Of a stretch of DNA of 37,634 nt, positions 26,451 to 37,634 are shown piece by piece. Within the stretch, counting starts at the first letter, position 1. The number at the start of each line of letters is the position of its first letter. A model generated the notes under the pieces. It was not told the DNA's origin, made no database searches, and was given only the letters and a program-made list of their open reading frames with translations. Source of the DNA: Serpentinimonas barnesii (GTDB lineage Bacteria > Pseudomonadota > Gammaproteobacteria > Burkholderiales > Burkholderiaceae_C); contig NZ_BAWN01000044.1 of assembly GCF_000696225.1 (NCBI RefSeq), positions 1 through 37,634 on the forward strand, read 5' to 3'. A program made the translations under genes and the position numbers.

Positions 26451-27428
26451 ATGCAACGCCGTTCACTGATTGGAGCCGCCGGGCTCGCCGCTTCCCTGTT
26501 TGCTGCCAGCGGCAGCGCCTGGGCGCGCACTTACCCCACGCGCTCGGTGCGCCTGATCGTTCCCTTTGCGCCCGGCGGTCCGACCGACATCGTGGCGCGC
26601 ATCATCTCGGAACCGCTGGCGCAGTTGCTGGGGCAGCCGGTGGTGGTGGACAACCGCGCTGGGGCGGGCGGCATGATCGGGGCCACCGAAATCTCTCGCG
26701 CCACCCCAGACGGCTACACCCTGGGCGTGGCCACGGTCTCGACGGTGGCCGCCAACCCGGCCTTCAACCCGCGCACCCCCTACCACCCGATCAACGACTT
26801 CACGCCCATCACCAACATCGCCGCCGCGCCCAGCGTGTTCGCGGTGCACCCTTCGTTTGCGGGGCGCGACTTTGCATCCTTCCTGCGCGAAATTCGGGCC
26901 GCGCCGGGTCGCTTCTCCTACGCCACCTCGGGCACGGGCAGCATCAACCACATCTTGGTCGAGCTGTTCGAGTCCGAAACCCGTACCTTCTTGGTGCATA
27001 TCCCCTACCGTGGCACCGCCCCGGCGCTGGTGGACGTGGTGGCCGGCCACGTGCCGATTATTTTTGGCGACCTGCCCACGGCGCTGCCGCACATCCAAGC
27101 GGGTCGGCTGGTGCCGATCGTGGTGGCGGCGGAGCGGCGCACGGCGCAACTGCCCAATGTGCCGACCTTTGCCGAAGTGGGCCTGCCGCGCGTGAACCGC
27201 ATGGCCTTTTTTGGCCTGCACGGCCCCCGCGGCTTGCCGCGCGAGGTGGTCGAGCGCGTCCACAGCGCCACCATGCGCGTGCTGGCCGACCCGGCAATCC
27301 GCCGGCGCATTGAGGACACCGGTTTGGTGATCGTGGGCAACACGCCCGAGCAGTTTGCCGAACAAACCCGGCTCGAGTTCGAGCTCTACCAAGGCGTGGT
27401 GCAGCGCGCTGGATTGAAGCCGGATTGA
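26451..27428 (+). CDS. Bug-family tripartite tricarboxylate transporter substrate-binding protein (TctC-like)
   Basis: A 325-aa periplasmic solute-binding protein. A signal peptide (MQRRSLIGAAGLAASLFAAS...AWA, cleavage near residue 25) is followed by the family hallmarks: YPTRSVRLIVPFAPGGPTDIVAR, QPVVVDNRAGAGGMIG and ATPDGYTL. The DLPTALPHIQAGRLVPI region comes later. These proteins bind carboxylates or small organic acids for TTT transporters. No tctA or tctB membrane gene is adjacent, so this is an orphan Bug protein, common in Burkholderiales and sometimes linked to sensing. Ligand unknown. A good AGGAGA ribosome binding site precedes the ATG; the gene is convergent with ftsB. Confidence 0.92.
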   Translation: MQRRSLIGAAGLAASLFAASGSAWARTYPTRSVRLIVPFAPGGPTDIVARIISEPLAQLLGQPVVVDNRAGAGGMIGATEISRATPDGYTLGVATVSTVAANPAFNPRTPYHPINDFTPITNIAAAPSVFAVHPSFAGRDFASFLREIRAAPGRFSYATSGTGSINHILVELFESETRTFLVHIPYRGTAPALVDVVAGHVPIIFGDLPTALPHIQAGRLVPIVVAAERRTAQLPNVPTFAEVGLPRVNRMAFFGLHGPRGLPREVVERVHSATMRVLADPAIRRRIEDTGLVIVGNTPEQFAEQTRLEFELYQGVVQRAGLKPD

Positions 27429-27465
27429 GGCTGGGTTGCTGCAGATTGAGGCCCTAATGAGGCGA

Positions 27466-27487
27466 GGCCCTGATGGGTCACAGGGCC
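27466..27487. terminator. GC-rich hairpin in a convergent intergenic region (possible terminator)
   Basis: GGCCCTG (27466-27472) pairs exactly with CAGGGCC (27481-27487) around an 8-base loop, between the convergent ends of the Bug-family gene and ftsB. No U-run follows on either strand, so it is at best an atypical terminator or an mRNA-stabilising structure. A near-direct repeat, GAGGCCCTAATG / GAGGCCCTGATG, overlaps it. Confidence 0.3.
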
Positions 27488-27539
27488 CAAGGCTCTAGGA
27501 TCACAGGGGTAGGGGCGAGTGCGCAGGCTGCGCGGGGGT

Positions 27540-27890
27540 TCAGTTGCTGCGGCTGGCCGGAGTCTGGGCCGGAGCCGGATCTGAGGCAGAGCTTGAAGGT
27601 ACCGCCCCCGCCTCAGGCCGCCGAATCTGCACAAAAATTTCGTTCGGCCGCACCAGGCCGAGCTCGTGCCGCGCCACTTCCTCGACCATCTCCAGCCCCT
27701 CTTGCAGGTCGCGCACCTCGCTGCCAAGTTCGGCGTTGCGCTGGCGCGCCGCCTCGTTGGCGGCTTCTTGCAGGTGCAGGCGCTCGCGCAGCTCGCGCAC
27801 CTGCGGCACGCCGCCGCGCCCAAACCAGAGCTGCGCCTGCACCACCAGCAGCAAGGCGGCCAGCAGCAGGGCGACGGTGCGGGCGCTCAT
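27540..27890 (-). CDS. ftsB: cell division protein FtsB
   Basis: A small bitopic inner-membrane protein that forms a coiled coil with FtsL and bridges to FtsQ at the division septum. The 116-aa sequence has one N-terminal membrane helix (about residues 5-20, VALLLAALLLVVQAQLWF), the short RGGV segment, a leucine/glutamate-rich coiled coil (about 28-75) and the family-typical ARHELGLVRPNEIFVQI. The last ~25 residues, Pro/Ala/Ser-rich, are extra. It starts 20 bases after eno, as in many proteobacteria, and is the last gene of the pyrG-kdsA-eno run. Confidence 0.92.
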   Translation of the reverse strand: MSARTVALLLAALLLVVQAQLWFGRGGVPQVRELRERLHLQEAANEAARQRNAELGSEVRDLQEGLEMVEEVARHELGLVRPNEIFVQIRRPEAGAVPSSSASDPAPAQTPASRSN

Positions 27891-27910
27891 GGCCGCGGTG
27901 GGGGCATTTT

Positions 27911-29534
<1,624 letters not shown>

Positions 29535-29550
29535 GGTGCGGCGGGTAGGT

Positions 29551-30408
29551 TCAGGGGTTGAAATGCTGTTCGAGGAAGCCGTGTTTTTTGGTCACGCGGT
29601 CGAGCTCCAGCAGGCTCTCCAACAGCGCCGGCATGTGCTTGAGCGGCACCGCGTTGGGGCCGTCGCTCAGGGCGCGCTCCGGGTCGGGGTGGGTTTCCAT
29701 GAACAGGCCGGCCACGCCCACGGCCACGGCGGCGCGCGCCAGCACCGGCACCATTTCGCGCTGGCCGCCGCTGGACTGGCCCAGGCCACCAGGCAGTTGC
29801 ACGCTGTGGGTGGCGTCGAACACCACCGGGGCGTTGGTCTGGCGCATGATGGCCAGGCTGCGCATGTCGCTCACCAGGTTGTTGTAGCCAAAGCTCACGC
29901 CGCGCTCGCAGGCCAAGAAGTTGTCCTCGGGCAGACCGGCTTCGCGGGCGGCGGCGCGCGCTTTGTCTATCACGTTGAGCATGTCGTGCGGGGCCAGAAA
30001 CTGCCCCTTTTTGATGTTCACCGGCTTGCCAGACTGCGCCACGGCGCGGATGAAATCGGTCTGGCGGCACAGAAAGGCCGGGGTTTGCAGCACATCGACC
30101 ACCGCCGCCACTTCGGCGATTTCGGCCTCGGTGTGCACGTCGGTGAGCACCGGCAGGCCAAGCTCGCGCCGCACCTGGGCCAGAATTTCCAGCCCGCGCT
30201 CGCGCCCCGGGCCGCGAAAGCTGCTGCCGCTGGAGCGGTTGGCCTTGTCGTAGCTGCTCTTGAAGATGAAGGGGATGCCGAGCGCGGCGGTGATTTCCTT
30301 GAGCCGCCCGGCGACTTCGAGTTGCAGCGCCTCGCTCTCGACCACGCAGGGCCCGGCGATGAGGAAAAAGGGCCGGTGCAGGCCGACTTCGAAGCCACAG
30401 AGTTGCAT
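29551..30408 (-). CDS. kdsA: 3-deoxy-8-phosphooctulonate synthase (KDO8P synthase)
   Basis: Condenses phosphoenolpyruvate with D-arabinose 5-phosphate to KDO 8-phosphate for lipopolysaccharide. The 285-aa barrel enzyme has [31 protein letters not shown], and [11 protein letters not shown] near the C-terminus. Cys21 in [10 protein letters not shown] occupies the position that is Cys in metal-dependent KDO8P synthases (Aquifex type) and Asn in the E. coli metal-independent type, so a divalent-metal enzyme is inferred. It begins 6 bases after the pyrG stop. PEP from the neighbouring enolase is one of its substrates, which fits the shared operon. Confidence 0.95.
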   Translation of the reverse strand: MQLCGFEVGLHRPFFLIAGPCVVESEALQLEVAGRLKEITAALGIPFIFKSSYDKANRSSGSSFRGPGRERGLEILAQVRRELGLPVLTDVHTEAEIAEVAAVVDVLQTPAFLCRQTDFIRAVAQSGKPVNIKKGQFLAPHDMLNVIDKARAAAREAGLPEDNFLACERGVSFGYNNLVSDMRSLAIMRQTNAPVVFDATHSVQLPGGLGQSSGGQREMVPVLARAAVAVGVAGLFMETHPDPERALSDGPNAVPLKHMPALLESLLELDRVTKKHGFLEQHFNP

Positions 30409-30414
30409 GCTGGA

Positions 30415-34269
<3,855 letters not shown>

Positions 34270-34273
<4 letters not shown>

Positions 34274-35196
34274 GCTGCCTGCTCCGGCACCAGCGGACTG
34301 CCTTGCCAAAGCTCCAGCGCGGCGCGCGTGAGCAGCAGCACCGCATCGGGGCCGGCGCTGGTGTGCAGCCAGTGCGCCGGCAGGCCGGGGAAGGCGCGCT
34401 CGAAGTGGGTGCGTTCGTGGCCGATTTCCAGCACCAGCACGCCCTCGGGCTGCAGGTGCGCGGCGGCTTGCGCCAGCAGCGTGCGGATAAAGTCCATGCC
34501 GTCGGTGCCGCCGTGCAGGCCGCCGTCGAGCGCCAAAGCCGGTTCGGCGCAAAACTCGGGCGGCAGCGCCTGCATGCTGCTGCGGCAGACGTAGGGCGGG
34601 TTGCACAGGATCAGGTCGTAGCGCTCGGGCAGGGCGGCCCAGCCGTCGGACTCGATCAGGCGCACGCGTTCTGTCAAGCCGTGCTGCTGCACATTGATGC
34701 GAGCCACGGCCAGCGCAGCGGGGGAGAGGTCGGCGGCATCAACTTGCACCTCGGGCCAGGCCAGCGCCGCCAACACCGCCAGGCTGGCGTTACCGGTGCA
34801 CAGGTCGAGCACGCGCTGGGTGTGGGTGCCCAGCCAGTCGTCGAGGCAGTCGGTGCCTTCGGCGGCGGCGATGAGCTCGGCGATGAGGCTGCGCGGCACG
34901 ATGCTGCGCTCATCGACATAAAACGGCACGCCCTGCAGCCACGCCTGGCGCGTGAGGTAGGCGGCGGGGCGGCGGGTGGCGATGCGCTCGTCGATCAGGG
35001 CCAGCACGGCTTGCGCCTGCTCGGGCGCAACCGGCTGCGCCGCCAGCGCGCTCAGATCGCTGTCGGGGGGCAGGCCGAGCCGCCACAGCAGCAGCCAGGC
35101 GGCTTCGTCGTGGGCGTTGGTGCTGCCTTGGCCGTAGGCCAAGGGGGCGGCTTGCAGGCGCGCGCGGGCGGTCTCGAACAGTTCGATCAGGGTCAT
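34270..35196 (-). CDS. prmB: ribosomal protein uL3 N5-glutamine methyltransferase PrmB
   Basis: SAM-dependent methyltransferase of 308 aa expected to methylate a glutamine of ribosomal protein L3. The N-terminal helical domain contains AYGQGSTNAHDEAAWL, which resembles PrmB (GHGTDNA-type) rather than the release-factor enzyme PrmC. VLDLCTGNASLAVLAA is the SAM site and NPPYV the catalytic motif. ATG 35196 (MTLIELFETARARL) is chosen; a TTG 36 bases upstream would add 12 unlikely residues. The stop overlaps the ABC-F start by 4 bases, so both genes are translationally coupled. A candidate promoter is at 35239-35267. Confidence 0.87.
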
Positions 35197-35238
35197 GAAG
35201 GATGCGGTGGGGCTGGGGCCTGGCAGGGCCAACAGCCG

Positions 35239-35267
35239 ATTTTAGAGTGCCCCAGACCGATGCGAAA
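35239..35267 (-). promoter_or_regulatory. candidate promoter of prmB - ABC-F
   Basis: On the minus strand TTTCGC (35267-35262), a 17-base spacer and TAAAAT (35244-35239) form a weak -35 with a good -10. The expected start site is about 36 bases before the prmB ATG. Confidence 0.35.
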
Positions 35268-35280
35268 CCGAAAAGACGGA

Positions 35281-36654
35281 TTAGGCGGGTTGGCCGGTCT
35301 GGAGGGGCGGGGCTGCGCAGGGCGCAGGGGAGGGCGCCGCTGCCCATGCCGGGTCGGGTTTCCAGTGCGCCACCCAGTCGGGAATCTGCTCGGCTGGCAT
35401 GGGCCGGGCAATGGCGTAGCCTTGGCCGTGCACGCAGCCTAGGCGCAGCAGCATCTGGGCGTGGGCCGAGGTTTCCACCCCTTCGGCGATCACCAGCCGT
35501 TTGAGCGCCTGCGCCAGCCCGAGCACGCCCTGCAAAATGGCGCTGTCGGTCGGGTCGTCGAGCATGCCGCGCACAAAGCTCTGGTCGATTTTCAGCACCT
35601 GGGTGGGCAGGTGCTTGAGGTAGGTGAGGGAGGAGTAGCCGGTGCCAAAGTCGTCCAGCGAGGTTGTCACCCCGAGCTCGCGGCACTGGTGCAGCAGGTC
35701 GGAAACGGCGCCCAGATCGCCCAGCGCGCTGGTCTCCAGCACCTCGAGCTCCAGTTGGCTGGGCGACAGCTCGGGGTGGCGTGCCAGCGCAGCGCGCAGT
35801 TTGGGCACAAAATCGGCTTGCGCCAGTTGCATGGCGTCGATGTTGACGCTCACCGGCAGGCGCAGCCCAGCGCGGTTCCACTGGGCGATTTGTTGCAGCG
35901 CGCGCTCGAGCACCCAGTCGCCCACGTCCACCATCAGCGTTTGCTGCTCCAGCGCCGGCATAAAAGCCCCTGGGGCGAGCAGGCCGCGCTGCGGGTGCTG
36001 CCAGCGGATCAGCGCCTCGACCCCGATCACGGCCCCGCTGCGCATATTGACCTTGGGCTGGTAATAGAGCACGAACTGCTGCTGTTGCAACGCCAGCGCA
36101 ATTTGTCCAATCTCGGCGTGGCGGCTGCGCAAGCCCCGGTCGTGCTCGGCGTCGAACAGGTGGTAGCGGTTTTTGCCGCTTTGCTTGGCCTGGAACATGG
36201 CCTGGTCGGCCTGGCGCAGCAGTTGGTCGGCGTCCACCGCATCGGCCTGGGGGTAGAAGCTAACCCCTAGGCTGGCTGTGAGGGGCTGGCCGTTGTGGGC
36301 ATCGGCTTCGCAGGCGGCAATGTGGCTCAAGATGGCATCGAGCAAGGGCTGTGCCGCCGCCGCATGGGGCAGGCCGGGCAGCACGGCCACGAACCAGTCG
36401 CCGCCCATGCGCGCCAGCGTGGTGTCTTCGGGCAGCGCGGCCTTGAGGCGCTGGGCTAGGCGAATGAGCAACTCGTCGCCAGCGTCGGGGCCCAGGTGCT
36501 CGTTGAAGGCCTGGAAGCCGTCCAGGTCCAGATAAACCACCGCCAATTGCCGCCCACGGCGCAGGGCTTGCGCCATGGCCTGTTGCAAGCAGTCGGTGAG
36601 CAGGCTGCGGTTGGGCAGGCCGGTGAGGGCGTCGTACTGGCTCAGGCGCTCCAC
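35281..36654 (-). CDS. GGDEF-EAL output half of an interrupted cyclic-di-GMP protein
   Basis: Second half of a split reading frame, 457 aa counted from the GTG (36654) directly after an in-frame TAG. The GGDEF domain (about residues 1-165, opening YDALTGLPNRSLL) has the degenerate signature GGDWF at 84-88, so cyclase activity is doubtful. The EAL phosphodiesterase domain (about 180-430) looks intact: E213-A-L, Asn271, Asp334/Asp335 (DDFGTGYSS), Lys355 (LKID), Glu391 (AEGVE) and QGYAIARP. It should hydrolyse c-di-GMP to pGpG if made. No Shine-Dalgarno precedes the GTG; expression would need reinitiation, TAG read-through or an error in the sequence. The last ~25 residues are Pro/Ala-rich. It is convergent with nothing; prmB lies 84 bases downstream on the same strand. 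Confidence 0.85.
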   Translation of the reverse strand: MERLSQYDALTGLPNRSLLTDCLQQAMAQALRRGRQLAVVYLDLDGFQAFNEHLGPDAGDELLIRLAQRLKAALPEDTTLARMGGDWFVAVLPGLPHAAAAQPLLDAILSHIAACEADAHNGQPLTASLGVSFYPQADAVDADQLLRQADQAMFQAKQSGKNRYHLFDAEHDRGLRSRHAEIGQIALALQQQQFVLYYQPKVNMRSGAVIGVEALIRWQHPQRGLLAPGAFMPALEQQTLMVDVGDWVLERALQQIAQWNRAGLRLPVSVNIDAMQLAQADFVPKLRAALARHPELSPSQLELEVLETSALGDLGAVSDLLHQCRELGVTTSLDDFGTGYSSLTYLKHLPTQVLKIDQSFVRGMLDDPTDSAILQGVLGLAQALKRLVIAEGVETSAHAQMLLRLGCVHGQGYAIARPMPAEQIPDWVAHWKPDPAWAAAPSPAPCAAPPLQTGQPA

Positions 36655-37634
36655 CTAGTGTTGCTGCTCGCGCAGGGCGCTGAGGTCGGTCGAGACGCCG
36701 GCGTAGCCCTGCAGCCGGCCTTGGTCGTCGCGCACCGGGCTGATGGTGAGCAGGCACGGGTAGACCTCGCCGTTTTTGCGCCGGTTCCAGATTTCGCCGC
36801 GCCACAGGCCTTGCTCGCGCAAGGCCTGCCACATCTGGCGGTAAAAAGCCGCGTCGTGGCGGCCAGAAGCCCACAGGCGCGGGTTTTGCCCCAACATCTC
36901 CTCGCGGCTGTAGCCCGTTAGGCGGCACAGGGCGGTGTTTACATCGATGATGGTGCCTTGGGCGTCGGTGATGTCGATGGCGTCGTTGGCGTGCTCGAAC
37001 ACGCTGGCGGCGCGGCGCAGGGCCAGAGCAGCCTGCTGGCTTTCGGTCACGTCTTGGGCGGTGCCGATGGACTCGATCACCGCGCCGGCGGCGTTGCGCC
37101 GGTGTTGGCAGCGCTCATGGATGTGGCGGATGGCGCCGTCGCTGTGGCGCACGATGCGGTGCACGATCTCGTAGCTGTCGGCACCGGCTTGCAGCGAACC
37201 GCTGTAGGCGGCATCAACGGCGGCGCGGTCGTCTGGGTGTACGGCCTCCAGAAAGGCTGGGTAGCTGGCAGCGAATTCTTGCGGCTGCAGGCCAAACAGG
37301 CGGTAGAGCTCGTCGCTCCAGTGCAGCCGCCCGGTTTGCAGATCGAGCTTCCAGCAGCCGATGTGCGCCACCTGCTCCAGTTCGGCCAGCAGCGACTGGT
37401 TTTCGCGCAACTGCTGCGCGTCGCGGCTGGCCGCAATCCACGAAGCGGTGCGCTGCAGCAGCGGGCGCAGCAACTCCAGCAGGGTGCGCTCGTAGCCACC
37501 GGGGCGGTTGGCCAGCCCGATCAGTCCCACCATGGCGCCCTCGTGGTGCAGCGGTATGCCCATAAAGGCATTCAGTGGCGGGTGCCCGGGTGGCAGCCCG
37601 CCACGGCGTGGGTCGGTGGCCGGCTGGTTGGCAA
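36655..37634 (-). CDS. GAF-PAS-PAS sensory half of the interrupted cyclic-di-GMP protein (partial, runs off the edge)
   Basis: The frame is open from the right edge to the TAG at 36657-36655, so the N-terminus lies outside the window. From the edge it reads the end of a GAF domain (LPPGHPPLNAFMGIPL, VGLIGLANRPGGYE). Counting from Met at 37563, a first PAS domain follows at about residues 55-170 (HIGCWKLDLQTGRLHWSDELYRLFG) and a second at about 182-300 (VFEHANDAIDITDAQGTIIDVNTALCRLTGYS), each ending in a PAC-like segment. The 3' end REQQH runs straight into VERLSQYDALTGLPN of the next piece once the TAG is passed. That junction is the normal PAS-GGDEF linker, so the two halves were one gene. 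The Met at 37563 is internal, not a start. Confidence 0.85.
   Translation of the reverse strand, partial: ANQPATDPRRGGLPPGHPPLNAFMGIPLHHEGAMVGLIGLANRPGGYERTLLELLRPLLQRTASWIAASRDAQQLRENQSLLAELEQVAHIGCWKLDLQTGRLHWSDELYRLFGLQPQEFAASYPAFLEAVHPDDRAAVDAAYSGSLQAGADSYEIVHRIVRHSDGAIRHIHERCQHRRNAAGAVIESIGTAQDVTESQQAALALRRAASVFEHANDAIDITDAQGTIIDVNTALCRLTGYSREEMLGQNPRLWASGRHDAAFYRQMWQALREQGLWRGEIWNRRKNGEVYPCLLTISPVRDDQGRLQGYAGVSTDLSALREQQH

Noticed and set aside
27447-27475. Repeats in the gap after the Bug-family gene as a CRISPR or mobile-element trace
   Set aside because: Only two near copies of about 12 bases exist, with no spacer pattern and no further units.

Overview
The window is chromosomal DNA from a GC-rich betaproteobacterium, most likely a member of the Comamonadaceae/Burkholderiales. 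The evidence is a class I phaC-phaA-phaB operon, the tig-clpP-clpX-lon block with tRNA genes on both sides, the pyrG-kdsA-DUF1330-eno-ftsB block, an orphan Bug-type solute-binding protein, and strong GC bias at third codon positions. I cannot name the genus from the sequence. Nearly all of it is coding. I see no prophage, insertion sequence or CRISPR array, and XerD is the housekeeping recombinase.

Layout. 1-314 has no supportable gene. 315-2382 (+) holds an Old Yellow Enzyme and pgeF; pgeF overlaps, tail to tail, a small two-helix membrane protein on the minus strand (2299-2646). 2785-6535 (+) is the polyhydroxybutyrate operon: thiolase, reductase and synthase convert acetyl-CoA to storage polymer. 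6574-14417 (-) is a tightly packed five-gene operon, hpnC - RND adaptor - RND permease - hpnD - hpnE. The three Hpn enzymes together make squalene from farnesyl diphosphate, and an efflux pump is embedded between them; this is the most unusual arrangement here. 14531-20524 (+) is tRNA-Leu, trigger factor, ClpP, ClpX and Lon (cytosolic protein folding and degradation), followed by tRNA-Gly, tRNA-Cys and a second, identical tRNA-Gly. 20989-23757 (-) carries mltD and gloB.

23821-27428 (+) carries xerD, a gamma-carbonic-anhydrase-like protein whose promoter appears to start transcription at the start codon, hslO (Hsp33) and a Bug-type binding protein. 27540-32070 (-) is pyrG-kdsA-DUF1330-eno-ftsB (nucleotide synthesis, LPS precursor, glycolysis, division). 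32168-35196 (-) is prmB followed by an ABC-F ATPase, overlapped by 4 bases; both are expected to act on the ribosome. 35281 to the right edge (-) is a GAF-PAS-PAS-GGDEF-EAL cyclic-di-GMP protein that is cut by an in-frame TAG between its sensory and output halves and whose N-terminus lies outside the window.

Most of the window is ordinary core genome. The points most worth checking are the hpn/RND operon, the amber codon in the c-di-GMP protein, the possible leaderless mRNA of the gamma-carbonic anhydrase, and a possible heat-shock promoter at lon. All identifications come from reading motifs by eye; no database search was run.
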